Source: Lysobacterales bacterium 66-474 (GTDB taxonomy: Bacteria; Pseudomonadota; Gammaproteobacteria; Xanthomonadales; Rhodanobacteraceae). From it: 64,000 nucleotides of DNA. Location of the stretch: NCBI GenBank assembly GCA_001899805.1, contig MKWP01000015.1, forward strand, positions 62,001-126,000, read 5' to 3'. This document shows, in pieces, positions 7,090-16,645 of this stretch. Under the pieces are notes generated by a model. The model was not told the origin of the DNA, made no database searches, and was given only the letters and a program-made list of their open reading frames with translations. How positions within the stretch are numbered: position 1 is the first letter of the stretch; each line of letters begins with the position of its first letter. Both the position numbers and the translations under genes were made by a program.

Positions 7090-9387
7090 TCAACGGGGTT
7101 TGCCAGGCGGGCGCCCGGATTGGGGCTGCAGCGATGGATCGGTCGCGGGTGCACCGGGCGGCACCACCAGCCGGTTGGCCAAGGCCGCCGCCGGCAGCGG
7201 GCGGCAGAACAGATAGCCCTGGGCTGCATCGCAGCCGTGCTCGCGCAGGAAGTCCAGCTGGCGCCGGGTTTCCACGCCCTCCGCGATCGTGCGCACGCGC
7301 CGGCGATGCGCATTGTCGAGGACCGCCGTCACCACCGATTCGTCGTCCGGGTCGCTGCCGATGTTGCGGATGAAACTGTGGTCGATCTTGACGGCATCGA
7401 CGGGCAGGCGCGGCGCGCGGCCCGGCACCGCCGGCGCGCCCCCCGCGTCGTCGACCACGATGCGGCAACCGATCCTGCGCAACGCACGCGCGATCGCGAC
7501 CAGTTCCGCCTGCGGATTGACCAGCACGCCTTCCGGCGTTTCGAGGTCGAGCACGTCCGGTTCCAGTCCGGCATCGCGGCACGCCGCCTGGATCATCGCG
7601 ACCAGGTTCGGTTGCATCCACTGCAGCGCGGACAGGTTGACCGCCAGCCGCAATGCCCGGCCCGTCCGACGCCGCCATCCCGCGATGTCGACGCAAGCCT
7701 GCCGCAGCACCCACTCGCCGATCGAGATGATCAACCCGGTTTCCTCGGCCAGCGGCACGAAGAAGGCGGGACTCAGCATCCCCAGCGCCGGATGGTGCCA
7801 ACGCACCAGCGCTTCCACGGCGACGACGTCGCCGGATGCAAGTTCGATCTGCGGCTGGTAGTGGACGCTCAACTCGCCGTTGCGCTCGGCCTCGCGCAAC
7901 TGCGCTTCCATCTCCAGGTGTTGCCGGTGGGTATCCATCGGCACGTTGCCGAATGCCTTGACGTTGTTGCGGCCTTCGCCCTTGGCGCTGTACATCGCCA
8001 TGTCGGCGTGCCTGACCAGTCCGTCGGTATCCGTCGCGTCGTCCGGATAGACGCTGACGCCTATCGACGTGGTCACGTGCAGTTCGGATCCGTTGTCGAG
8101 CGTCAACGGCGCCTGCATGCCGGCCAGCAGTTTCGACGCGACCCGCGCGACATCGGCGCGACCGTTGACGTGGCGAAGGATCAGCGTGAACTCGTCGCCG
8201 GCGTAGCGTGCGATGGTGTCCGACGCGCGCACCAGGTTGCGCAGCCGTTCCGCCACCGCCACCAGCACCTGGTCGCCCACGGCGTGGCCGAGCGAATCGT
8301 TGATGCCCTTGAAGCGATCCAGGTCCACGAACAACACCGCGAACACCTCGCCGGTGCGGCGCGCATCGTGCAAGGCGGATTCGAGGCGGTCGTGGAACAG
8401 CAGCCGGTTGGGCAGGCCCGTCAATCCGTCCAGCAGGGCGCGATCGCGGTCGCGTCCACGCTCGGCGCGCAATTCCAGAAGTGCCGCGAAGCGCGCCGCG
8501 ACGATTTCCAGCATGGACTGCAAGAGCGTCGTGGCCGGCGCGCCCGCGTGCCGCGAGGCGCACGCCATCACGCCCAGCACATCGCCATGCGCATCGAACA
8601 ATGGCAAAGCCGCGCAGCGCACGCTGCCGGTGGCGCGCGCGTACGCCGCCACTTCCGGCGGCATCGGTGCGCCAGCGCCGACCACCGCCTCGCCGCCCAG
8701 AGCCCGCTGCACGAAGGCTTCCGCGAGCAGGTCGCGTTCGCCCGACATGGACAGGCTGTCCACGCGGCCCAGCGTCTCCAGTGCGCCCGTGGCTGCACTG
8801 CGTTCGGCGACGACCATCATGTCCATGCCGAGCACATGCATCGCGCGTTGCACCAGGCCCGGCATGCCCGCCACGTCGCGGCCGGGCTGGAACAGGCCCG
8901 CGAGGTTGCGCAACACGGTTTCGATGTCGCCGGACGGTAGCGATGTCGATGCGACGGATTGCGCGACTTCGCGAACCGCGGGCGCCGCGGCGGACCCGCC
9001 GCCCGGATCCAGCACATCGCGAATCCGCGTCGCCGCGCCGGCGGCATCGATCGGCACCCGCAACCAGGCCTTGATGTTCAGGCACCCGGCCAAACGCGTA
9101 TCGTCGTGCCGCGCGCCGAAGCGCGTGCCGAACAGGCCGATCACCGGCACGTCGCCGAGCTGCGTGCACAACGCCCGCGACGCGCCGGGCGCGTGCTCGA
9201 AATCGAGAATCGCCAGCGCCGGCCGCGGCGATTTGTCGAGCAACGCACGCGCCTGGCCCAGGCTTCGCGCGCTCAGGATTTCGCCGGCTTCCATTCCGTC
9301 CAGCGCATCGAACAGCACTCGGCGGTCCTCGCGCGCGGCCGCCACCACCAGCACCGGTCGCTCGCCGCCACGCGTCAACGCGACCAT
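7090..9387 (-). CDS. GGDEF-EAL signalling protein with receiver-like and GAF-like N-terminus
   Basis: A 765-residue soluble protein of cyclic-di-GMP metabolism. Domains in order: a degenerate receiver-like domain (about 10-120), a GAF-like domain (about 155-300), a GGDEF domain (about 315-475) with AGDEF in the signature (RYAGDEFTLIL), and an EAL domain (about 495-750) starting VEALVRWHHP. The EAL keeps the first Glu, the Asn of LAVNLSALQ, VKIDHSFI, AEGVET and the Gln of AQGYLF. The loop normally reading DFGTGxSS is altered to DAGGAPAV, so phosphodiesterase activity is doubtful. ATG 9387 has a GGAGAG 3 nt upstream. It is upstream of rpoE on the same strand but 187 nt away. Confidence 0.88.
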   Translation of the reverse strand: MVALTRGGERPVLVVAAAREDRRVLFDALDGMEAGEILSARSLGQARALLDKSPRPALAILDFEHAPGASRALCTQLGDVPVIGLFGTRFGARHDDTRLAGCLNIKAWLRVPIDAAGAATRIRDVLDPGGGSAAAPAVREVAQSVASTSLPSGDIETVLRNLAGLFQPGRDVAGMPGLVQRAMHVLGMDMMVVAERSAATGALETLGRVDSLSMSGERDLLAEAFVQRALGGEAVVGAGAPMPPEVAAYARATGSVRCAALPLFDAHGDVLGVMACASRHAGAPATTLLQSMLEIVAARFAALLELRAERGRDRDRALLDGLTGLPNRLLFHDRLESALHDARRTGEVFAVLFVDLDRFKGINDSLGHAVGDQVLVAVAERLRNLVRASDTIARYAGDEFTLILRHVNGRADVARVASKLLAGMQAPLTLDNGSELHVTTSIGVSVYPDDATDTDGLVRHADMAMYSAKGEGRNNVKAFGNVPMDTHRQHLEMEAQLREAERNGELSVHYQPQIELASGDVVAVEALVRWHHPALGMLSPAFFVPLAEETGLIISIGEWVLRQACVDIAGWRRRTGRALRLAVNLSALQWMQPNLVAMIQAACRDAGLEPDVLDLETPEGVLVNPQAELVAIARALRRIGCRIVVDDAGGAPAVPGRAPRLPVDAVKIDHSFIRNIGSDPDDESVVTAVLDNAHRRRVRTIAEGVETRRQLDFLREHGCDAAQGYLFCRPLPAAALANRLVVPPGAPATDPSLQPQSGRPPGKPR

Positions 9388-9605
9388 GGGCTCTCCGCGA
9401 GAAGCGAGCCATCCGGCGGCAGGCCCGCAACCATCGTCCTGAAGTCCATTGTGTCCATGTCGATTCCCTGGCGGCAATCCTCGAAGAGCGCCACGGCGTT
9501 GGAACTCGAGGTCCCCTGGCGCGCGGCCGACCCGGTCACCCTCCACGATTGACCCGAATCCCTGCCCGCCCGATGATGCTCACGATCCGGCAACGGGAAC
9601 GAGAA

Positions 9606-11660
9606 GTGTTCGACGGTTTGCGATTCAGCCATTGGCAAGCTTCGCCGGGACCCGACGGGGTGCTGGTGCTGACGATGGACCGCGCCGGCAGCCGCGTGAA
9701 CGCACTTTCACGCGCGCTGCTGGACGAACTCGACGCGATGCTGGAACGCATCGCCATCGAACGACCGGCGGCGGTGGTGATCCGATCCGGCAAACCCTCC
9801 GGTTTCGCGGTCGGCGCCGACCTGAAGGAATTCGAGGGCTACGAACGCGCGGGCACGGTGCGCGAGGAAATCGAGCACGGCCAGCGCGTGTTCGAACGCC
9901 TCGCACACCTGCCGATGCCGACTGTCGCCGCGATCCACGGTGCCTGCATGGGTGGCGGCACCGAACTTGCGCTGGCGTGCAGGATGCGCATCGCCGCGCG
10001 TGCGCCGGAAACCCGCATCGCACTGCCCGAAGTACAACTCGGCATCCATCCGGGCTGGGGCGGTATGGCAAGACTGCCGCGCCTGATGGGTGCGCCGAAG
10101 GCCCTGGCGATGATGCTGACCGGGCGTGCGGCGTCGGCCGAACGCGCACTCGCGGAAGGCGTGGTCGATCGACTGGCCGAGCCCGGTGCGTTGCTGGACG
10201 AAGCGAAGAAACTGGCACTGCACCCGGTCACGCGCCCGTTCGCGCAGCGTGCGGTGGCGTGGTGGACCAACTGCTGGCCCGCGCGACAAATCCTCGCGCC
10301 GATCGTGCGCAAGCAGGCGGCCGCCAAGGCGTCGCCGCAACACTACCCCGCGCCGTTCGCGCTGATCGACGTGTGGCGCCGCGGCGGTGGCGACATCGCG
10401 CAGCGGCTCAGGCTGGAAGCACGTTCGGTCGCGAAACTCGCCGCGACGCCCACCGCGCACAATTTGATTCGCATTTTTTTCCTGCGCGAACGCATGCGCG
10501 GGCTGGCCGGCGACACTCCGCACGACATCCGCCATGTGCACGTGGTCGGCGCGGGCGTGATGGGTGGCGACATCGCCGCGTGGAGCGCGCTGCGCGGCTT
10601 CGAGGTGACGTTGCAGGACCGCGAAATGAAGTTCGTGGAACCGGCGCTTGCACGCGCGCGCAAGCTGTTCGAGAAGAACCTGAAGACGCGCGAACGCATC
10701 GAACCGGCGGAGGCACGCCTGACGCCGGACGTCGAGGGCGCCGGCATTGCAACCTCGCAGCTGGCGATCGAAGCCATCTACGAAAACCCCGAAGCCAAGG
10801 AAGCGGTGTACCGTGCGATCGAACCGAAGATCGCGCGCGACGCGCTGATCGCCACCAACACGTCGTCGATTCCGCTGGACGAATTGCGCGGGGCCTTCGC
10901 GGAACCGTGGCGTTTCCTCGGCCTGCACTTCTTCAACCCGGTTGCGCAGATGCCGCTGGTGGAAGTGGTCTGCCACGATCAACTCGAGGAAGTCATCGCG
11001 AAGCGCGCGCTGGCGTGGGTGAAGGCCATCGGCAAGCTGCCGCTGCCGGTCAAGGGCACGCCGGGATTCCTGGTGAATCGGATCCTGGTGCCGTATCTGC
11101 TGGAGGCGGTGCGCTGCCACACCGAAGGCATTCCCGATCCGGTGATCGACCGCGCGGGCAAGCGTTTCGGGATGCCGATGGGGCCAATCGAACTCATCGA
11201 CACCGTGGGGCTGGACGTCGCGTTGTCGGTGGGCAAGGAACTGGGTCCCTTCCTCAACCTGGAGCTTCCCGCGGGCATCGCGGACAAGGTCGAGGGCGGC
11301 AAACGCGGCAAGAAAGACGGCCATGGTTTCTACGTGTGGAAGGACGGCAAGCCCGAGAAGCCGAAAGTGGATTCGGGCTATCGCGCGCCGGACGACCTCG
11401 AAGATCGCCTGATCCTGCCGATGCTCAACGAAGCCGTGGCCTGCCTGCACGACGGCGTGGTCGAGGACGCCGACCTGCTCGATGCCGGCGTGATCTTCGG
11501 CACCGGCTTCGCGCCCTTCCGCGGCGGTCCGATCCAGTACATCCGCGCCACCGGCGCGGGCGTGCTGCGCGAAAGACTGGAAGCACTCGCGAAGACGCAC
11601 GGTCCGCGCTTCGCGCCCAAGCAGGGCTGGTTCAATCCGGCGCTGGCTGCGCAAGCCTGA
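9606..11660 (+). CDS. fadJ: Fatty acid oxidation multifunctional enzyme (FadJ/FadB alpha-subunit-like)
   Basis: A 684-residue bifunctional beta-oxidation protein. The N-terminal enoyl-CoA hydratase domain (about 10-190) has the oxyanion-hole segments KPSGFAVGADLKEF and HGACMGGGTELALACRMR. The C-terminal 3-hydroxyacyl-CoA dehydrogenase has the NAD-binding GAGVMGGDIAAW (about 318) and HFFNPVAQMPLVEVV, followed by two helical domains. It converts trans-2-enoyl-CoA to 3-ketoacyl-CoA. Size and order match the FadJ-like proteins of Xanthomonadales. GTG 9606 begins the conserved VFDGLRF and follows purine-rich sequence; ATG 9573 is an alternative. It is divergent from the GGDEF-EAL gene, and no thiolase partner is adjacent. 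Confidence 0.88.
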   Translation: MFDGLRFSHWQASPGPDGVLVLTMDRAGSRVNALSRALLDELDAMLERIAIERPAAVVIRSGKPSGFAVGADLKEFEGYERAGTVREEIEHGQRVFERLAHLPMPTVAAIHGACMGGGTELALACRMRIAARAPETRIALPEVQLGIHPGWGGMARLPRLMGAPKALAMMLTGRAASAERALAEGVVDRLAEPGALLDEAKKLALHPVTRPFAQRAVAWWTNCWPARQILAPIVRKQAAAKASPQHYPAPFALIDVWRRGGGDIAQRLRLEARSVAKLAATPTAHNLIRIFFLRERMRGLAGDTPHDIRHVHVVGAGVMGGDIAAWSALRGFEVTLQDREMKFVEPALARARKLFEKNLKTRERIEPAEARLTPDVEGAGIATSQLAIEAIYENPEAKEAVYRAIEPKIARDALIATNTSSIPLDELRGAFAEPWRFLGLHFFNPVAQMPLVEVVCHDQLEEVIAKRALAWVKAIGKLPLPVKGTPGFLVNRILVPYLLEAVRCHTEGIPDPVIDRAGKRFGMPMGPIELIDTVGLDVALSVGKELGPFLNLELPAGIADKVEGGKRGKKDGHGFYVWKDGKPEKPKVDSGYRAPDDLEDRLILPMLNEAVACLHDGVVEDADLLDAGVIFGTGFAPFRGGPIQYIRATGAGVLRERLEALAKTHGPRFAPKQGWFNPALAAQA

Positions 11661-11686
11661 TCATCAGGGGCGGATCGCGATCGCAA

Positions 11687-12124
11687 TCATTCCGGCGACA
11701 GCGGCGGCATCACGGCGTTGTTCTGCGAAAACACGATCCACCAGCGCGTACCGTCAAGGATCAGCACGTAATGCATCCGCGTGCGAAGCACGTCACTCCC
11801 GATACTCGGGCGGATGCCGGGCGGGAGTTTGCTGAACCCGGTCAAATCGAGGACAAGGTTGGCGGACGCCGTGAAATCCCCGAGCACGCGAATCTTCATC
11901 TCGCGCACGGCGAGCCGACTTCCCTTGAAAATCGTCGCGAACAGCTCCTCATGCCGTCTCACGTTGGCGTCCCTGTTCTCGAAGCATGCACCGATGATGT
12001 TCACGAACTCGGAGTCTGCCGTGAAATCCCTGCACCAGCCCTCGGCGTCGCCCGCATTCCACGCGGCGACTTGTTCGTCGAGCAAGCGGCGAATCGCATC
12101 TTCATGGACGTTCGATGGCTGCAT
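11687..12124 (-). CDS. NTF2-like protein (SgcJ/DUF4440 type)
   Basis: A 145-residue protein with an NTF2-like fold pattern: AIRRLLDEQVAAWNAGDAEGW, FTADSEFVNIIG, then alternating beta strands ending WWIVFSQNNAVMP. This fold is used for small-molecule binding or catalysis, but no catalytic residue set or ligand can be named. ATG 12124 has GGGAG nearby; a longer frame upstream overlaps the neighbouring gene and is unlikely. It follows the winged-helix/TPR regulator by 22 nt on the same strand, so the two may be cotranscribed. Confidence 0.7.
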   Translation of the reverse strand: MQPSNVHEDAIRRLLDEQVAAWNAGDAEGWCRDFTADSEFVNIIGACFENRDANVRRHEELFATIFKGSRLAVREMKIRVLGDFTASANLVLDLTGFSKLPPGIRPSIGSDVLRTRMHYVLILDGTRWWIVFSQNNAVMPPLSPE

Positions 12125-12146
12125 TCCGTTCTCCCGAAAAGTGGCA

Positions 12147-13958
12147 TCAAAGGCGGCTGTAACCGCGCTCGCCCACCAGGCCCATGCGCTGCGCCAATGC
12201 CTGGAACCGCGGCTGTGCGCGCAGCGCGTTCCAGCTTGCATCGATCTTCAGGAAGATCATGCGGATGTCGTGTTCCCGATGGGCACGCTCAAGTTCATCA
12301 AGCGCCATGCTCGTATCGCCCAACGCAGCGGCCACCGCGGCAAGGCTGGTGGCGGGGACATAGCGGGTCGCGCGGCGCGTCTCCAGTTCATCCCGGACCG
12401 CCCGCGCCTGCCCCCGCTCTCCCGCGCTTGCGCAAGCGATCGCGTACAGCGCCAGCATCTGGCTGGTGCGGTTGGAACTTTCGACGGCGCGATGGAAATC
12501 GGCAAGCGCGGCCCTGATGTCGCCGCGGTCCAGTGCCATCCCACCGCGAACGTGCAACGCGATCCAGAAGTCGGGCTTGAGGTCCAACGCCCGCTGCACT
12601 TGCTTGACGGCCGCCTCGGGTTGCCTGGCTGCGGTATGGAAACCGGCGAGCAAAGCGTTGACCAACGGTGACAACGGATCCAGCGCACGGGCCTCGCGCG
12701 CCTGGGCGATGCCTTCGTCGAAGCGGCCCAGGCTGACCAGCAAATGGCCCAAGGCAAGATGGGCTTCCATCAGGCTCGGATTCAGTTCGATCGCGCGTTT
12801 CAGCGACGCCTCGGCGCCCACCCAATCCCAATCGTGCAACTCGCGGATGCGCCCCTGCGCCGTCAACGCTTCGGCAGAATCGGGGTCAAGCCTCAAGGCC
12901 TGCGCGACGGCTGCCTTGGCCAGGCCGAACATCTCGTCCGGTTCATGGTCGAGATGCACCAGTCCGCGGTAGGCCAGCGCCATGCTGGCGTAAGCGCGGG
13001 TGCAAGCGGTATCGAGATCGAGGGTGCGGCGAAACGCCGACAGCGCCTCGTGCAGGTTCGCCTCGCTCGGGCGCTGCAGCAGGTAGTAGCCGCGCAGGTA
13101 GGCCCGATAGGCGGCGGGGTCGTCGCCGTCGCACGGGCTGCATGCGCGTTCGGGCACGACGATCGGCTTCAACGCAAGGGCCCCGACCACCGCCGTTGAA
13201 ATCCTGTCCTGCAGGGCGAATACGTGGTCGGTACCGACATCGAAGGTGTCGGCGTAGGCGGCGGCGCCATCGGCGACCGACAGCAGGCGCACGTTGACCC
13301 GCACGTTGCCATCGGCTTGCTGCGTCGAGCCGTCGATGACCCAAGCCGCGCCGAGTTGCCGGCCCGCCATGATGGGGTCCTGCAGCTCCTTTCCGAGATG
13401 ATGCGAAGAAGCCAACGCACTCACGCGCAATTCCCGGGAATGGCTCAGCCGCGTGATCAGCGTTTCGGCGAGGCCCAACTCGAACAGTTCGTCGCGCGGG
13501 CCCGAAGACAAAGACCGGAACGGCAGCACCGCAAGTGCCTTCGGCGGATGCGTCCGGATCGGCGTGACATTGGAAACCGCGCCGGCAACAGGTTCCTTCG
13601 CATCGGTTGAACGTCGGCGCTCCACGAACTGGTCCGCCGCCAATTCGGCGACAAAACGATAGCCGCGCCCGGGCACCGTCACGATGTAGCGGTGCTCGCC
13701 CGCGCCGACGCCGAATGCCTTGCGCAGCGCCGAAATCGCCTGGGTTAGGTTGTTTTCCTCGACGACCCTGCCGGCCCAGACGGCGGCCAGCAGTTCGTTC
13801 TTGTCCACCACCCTGCCGCGTTGCTCGATCAGGTACAGCAACACGTCCAGCGCTTTCGAACTGAGCATGATCGGCGCGCGGTCGCGCCCGAACAATTCGC
13901 GCGACACGCCATCCAGCCTGTAGCCGGAAAACTCGTATTGGCGCCGGTCCCCATCCAT
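12147..13958 (-). CDS. Winged-helix regulator with TPR domain (CadC/HilA-like)
   Basis: A 603-residue protein. Residues 1-105 form an OmpR-type winged-helix DNA-binding domain (YEFSGYRLDG, then LSSKALDVLLYLIEQRGRVV and the wing YIVTVPGRGYRFVAEL). A TolB/FlgO-like segment follows (about 135-250, AVLPFRSLSSGPRDELFELG). The rest, from about 310, is tetratricopeptide repeats. There is no receiver domain and no clear membrane helix, so the signal is unknown. It is divergent from the autotransporter-like gene at 14107 with 148 nt between them and could control that gene; this is an inference from position. Confidence 0.8.
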   Translation of the reverse strand: MDGDRRQYEFSGYRLDGVSRELFGRDRAPIMLSSKALDVLLYLIEQRGRVVDKNELLAAVWAGRVVEENNLTQAISALRKAFGVGAGEHRYIVTVPGRGYRFVAELAADQFVERRRSTDAKEPVAGAVSNVTPIRTHPPKALAVLPFRSLSSGPRDELFELGLAETLITRLSHSRELRVSALASSHHLGKELQDPIMAGRQLGAAWVIDGSTQQADGNVRVNVRLLSVADGAAAYADTFDVGTDHVFALQDRISTAVVGALALKPIVVPERACSPCDGDDPAAYRAYLRGYYLLQRPSEANLHEALSAFRRTLDLDTACTRAYASMALAYRGLVHLDHEPDEMFGLAKAAVAQALRLDPDSAEALTAQGRIRELHDWDWVGAEASLKRAIELNPSLMEAHLALGHLLVSLGRFDEGIAQAREARALDPLSPLVNALLAGFHTAARQPEAAVKQVQRALDLKPDFWIALHVRGGMALDRGDIRAALADFHRAVESSNRTSQMLALYAIACASAGERGQARAVRDELETRRATRYVPATSLAAVAAALGDTSMALDELERAHREHDIRMIFLKIDASWNALRAQPRFQALAQRMGLVGERGYSRL

Positions 13959-14106
13959 CGTCGTGCGCTTCAGAAGTTTTCAGAACCCTTCAGTAATTTA
14001 GCAGGACTCTCCGGGAACGGAAGGATGACCATTCGTCCTACTGGCAAGGGTTGCGGCAACCGCACCGGCCAGCGGGTGTCACCCTCCATCCGTCGGGAGC
14101 ACTTCC

Positions 14107-16017
14107 ATGAACACCAGAACGTTGTTGTCGTCGACCCTGGCGCTTGCGATCTCAACCGGCCTGCTGGCCGCCTGCGGTGGTGGCGGCAGCAACGGCATGC
14201 TACGCGCGGACGCGCCTCCCAACCCACCACCGTCGGGCGCGCCGGCCGAGCCGTGTCCGGCTCCGGTCACCGGCGATTGCACGGTAACTCCGAGCAGCGG
14301 ACTCACCTGGACAGAGGGCACGGAGATGACAGGCGGACGCCAAAGCGACCACGCGTTGATCGTGAATGGGGGCGGCATTCTTCACCTCCGTGGCGACTAC
14401 CGCTTCAGTGGGGGTACCACAATCGAGGACGGCGCCACGTTGGTGGTCTGGGACAGCCTGACCTCGGATGTTCATGTCGCAAGCCCGGACCCAGCCAAGT
14501 GGGGAACCGAATGGCCGCAACTGTGGCTGGGCAGCACGCTGAACGGCAATGTCATCAACGACGGCACGCTGAGCCTGCAGCAGCTTTGCGGTACCGGGAT
14601 CGATCAATGCGTCGAGACGCGCCACCCGGTGATCAACGGTGATTACCGGCAAAGTGCCACGGGGCAGTTGCAGGCTACCTTCGGTTGGCCGCTCCAGATC
14701 AACGGCAGCGCCACGATAGATGGCAAGCTCGTATTGCTCGGCAGCGGGGCACTCAATTACGTGTTGCCCTCCGCGCCCGCAAGCGTCCTGGTACTCCATG
14801 CAAACAAGGGAGTAATGGGTCAATTTGCCGATTGGGCCTCGTATTCGCTGTTCCTCACGGGCTCCTTGCGCTATCAGGCAAACGACATCTATTTCGATGC
14901 CACGGCGATTTCGGTTGCGCCCGCAATGGCCGCCGCCAAGGCCGGAGACGCGATCACCCTGCAATCCGCGGCCCATTTCGACGCGGCGCTCGGCAACGCG
15001 GGCACGTGGGCAAATCGGCCTGGCGCTTCGTTCAGCACGACACAGCGCCAGTTCCTTGCGTCGGCGGGAGTGATCCAGCGGCTTCAGGATTACGGCCAGG
15101 CCATCCGAACCTTCGACAGCATGTCCGGACACGGCTACGCCGACGCCGCGGGCTCGCTGCTGCAGCAGGCCGCGCTGCCAGCGCCGGAATTGATGGCACG
15201 GGTCGGCAACCTGCATGCCGGATCGGCATCGGGATCGTGGGCATCGCGAACCGCGATGTTGGCGTCGGGCGCCGGCGCATTCAGTGGTGAACGCGCGGGA
15301 TTCGATCAATGGCTGGGCGATCGCACCTTGCTGGGTTCCAGCTTCGGCTGGAGCGAGGGCAGCCTGCGCTTCGATCGTTCCGGCGGCGCTGCGCGCGACC
15401 AGTCACCGCAATGGGATGTGTATGTGCGGCGCAACGGCAATGGCAACGCGTACGTGTTCGGCGACGTCGGCTACAGCCGCCACCAGCTGGACTTCAACCG
15501 CCGGATCGATCTCGGTATCCGGCGGCAGGCCGCAGGGGCACGGCAAAGTTTCGACCTGATGCGCGCCTACATCGAGACGGGAAGGGATTTCCGCGCCGGC
15601 CAAATCCGGGTGACGCCGTTCGCAGCCGCGAGTTACGCGATGTTGCGTGGCGCGGGCCTGACCGAGCAAGGCAGCACCGGATTCGAGCTGATCGCACAGC
15701 CCGTCACGTACCAGCGCTTCAACGGTATTGCAGGACTGCGGCTGGGAACCACATGGCAAGGCAACGGCGGCCGCTGGACGACCTTGAATCTCGCGACCGG
15801 TTACCGACGGCTCGCGTATTCCCGCGACAACGCGCGCGCCGCGTTCACCGGCAGCCCCGATGTCACGTTCGAACTGATTGGCACGCCGCCTCGGCGCAAC
15901 AGCGGCTGGCTGCAGATGAGCCTGGCCACGGGCGGCGCGCACTGGAACTGGCTGTTGAGCTACGACAGGCAAGCCAGCGATCAAGCCCTGTCACTGGGCG
16001 CGAAACTCGATTTCTGA
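14107..16017 (+). CDS. Autotransporter-like outer-membrane protein with lipobox-type signal
   Basis: A 636-residue exported protein. The N-terminus has a signal with the lipobox-like LLAACGGGGS (Cys22) and a Pro/Ala-rich linker. Residues 55-260 hold repeated short strands (LIVNGGGILHLRGDYRFSGG, LNGNVINDGTLSL, INGDYRQSATGQL) like a beta-helix passenger. From about 385 the amphipathic strand pattern fits an autotransporter beta-barrel, with the final strand ending LGAKLDF and a terminal Phe, the usual BAM signal. No protease or esterase motif is seen in the passenger. A lipidated Cys on an autotransporter is unusual. It is followed 41 nt later by a small exported protein. Confidence 0.72.
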   Translation: MNTRTLLSSTLALAISTGLLAACGGGGSNGMLRADAPPNPPPSGAPAEPCPAPVTGDCTVTPSSGLTWTEGTEMTGGRQSDHALIVNGGGILHLRGDYRFSGGTTIEDGATLVVWDSLTSDVHVASPDPAKWGTEWPQLWLGSTLNGNVINDGTLSLQQLCGTGIDQCVETRHPVINGDYRQSATGQLQATFGWPLQINGSATIDGKLVLLGSGALNYVLPSAPASVLVLHANKGVMGQFADWASYSLFLTGSLRYQANDIYFDATAISVAPAMAAAKAGDAITLQSAAHFDAALGNAGTWANRPGASFSTTQRQFLASAGVIQRLQDYGQAIRTFDSMSGHGYADAAGSLLQQAALPAPELMARVGNLHAGSASGSWASRTAMLASGAGAFSGERAGFDQWLGDRTLLGSSFGWSEGSLRFDRSGGAARDQSPQWDVYVRRNGNGNAYVFGDVGYSRHQLDFNRRIDLGIRRQAAGARQSFDLMRAYIETGRDFRAGQIRVTPFAAASYAMLRGAGLTEQGSTGFELIAQPVTYQRFNGIAGLRLGTTWQGNGGRWTTLNLATGYRRLAYSRDNARAAFTGSPDVTFELIGTPPRRNSGWLQMSLATGGAHWNWLLSYDRQASDQALSLGAKLDF

Positions 16018-16058
16018 CCCGGTCCGGATGTTCCTTCCACACACACGAGGAAATCAGC

Positions 16059-16565
16059 ATGAACATCAAGAAGACAATATTGGCCATGACCGTTCTGGCG
16101 ATGATGACGGCTGCCGGCGTAACCGGAGCCCAGGGAGCCGCGGATCCGCAAACCACCTCCGGCTGGTTCGCCAATCGGATCGTCGGCGCGTATGCGAGTC
16201 ACGCCATGGTCAGGGTTTGCGGATCACCGGGTCCGGACTTTCCCGTGGTCAACACGATCATCTTCAACCAAGGCGGCACGGTCGTCGCCGCGCCGCGGTT
16301 CCCGCCGCAAGGCGCGGACGGCTATTCGCGCACCATAGACCTCGGCACGTGGTCTTACAATCCACGCACGAATCGCTACTCGGTAAGCCTGCACTTTTAC
16401 GGGTTCGTGAACGGCGAGTTCCAAGGCACAACCCATGTGGAGCGCACCCTGCAGATGAGCGCCGACGGCAACTCGGTTTCCGGACCCGTGCACACGACGA
16501 CCTACGCGCCGGACGGCAGCGTGATTCTCGAGCAGTGCGGCACAGCGACTTCAACACGTCAGTAA
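16059..16565 (+). CDS. Exported protein of unknown function
   Basis: A 168-residue protein with a clear signal peptide (residues 1-27, ILAMTVLAMMTAAGVTGAQG). The mature part is rich in beta-strand-like segments (NTIIFNQGGTVVAAP, NRYSVSLHFYGFVNGEFQGT) and has two cysteines, near residues 54 and 160, that could form a disulphide. I do not recognise a family. The start ATG has GAGGAAA 7 nt upstream. It lies 41 nt after the autotransporter-like gene and is probably in the same transcript. Confidence 0.65.
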   Translation: MNIKKTILAMTVLAMMTAAGVTGAQGAADPQTTSGWFANRIVGAYASHAMVRVCGSPGPDFPVVNTIIFNQGGTVVAAPRFPPQGADGYSRTIDLGTWSYNPRTNRYSVSLHFYGFVNGEFQGTTHVERTLQMSADGNSVSGPVHTTTYAPDGSVILEQCGTATSTRQ

Positions 16566-16579
16566 GCCCGCGGAATCGA

Positions 16580-16645
16580 CGCGGCATCCGCCGGCACGGC
16601 GGATGCCGCGCCCGGACAGTGACGCGGGGTTCGTTCCCCGCGTCA
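16580..16645. terminator. Two adjacent strong hairpins between convergent genes
   Basis: The first hairpin (16580-16610) has a perfect 13-bp stem around CGCGGCATCCGCC. The second (16620-16645) has a perfect 10-bp stem, TGACGCGGGG / CCCCGCGTCA, loop TTCGTT; its right arm contains the stop codon of the DMT transporter. They probably act as a bidirectional terminator, although neither has a long T-run. Confidence 0.55.

Noticed and set aside
9449-12517. A 1022-codon plus-strand frame overlapping the FadJ-like gene
   Set aside because: It is a different frame of the same strand with Arg/Gly-rich filler; the FadJ frame carries all the domain motifs.
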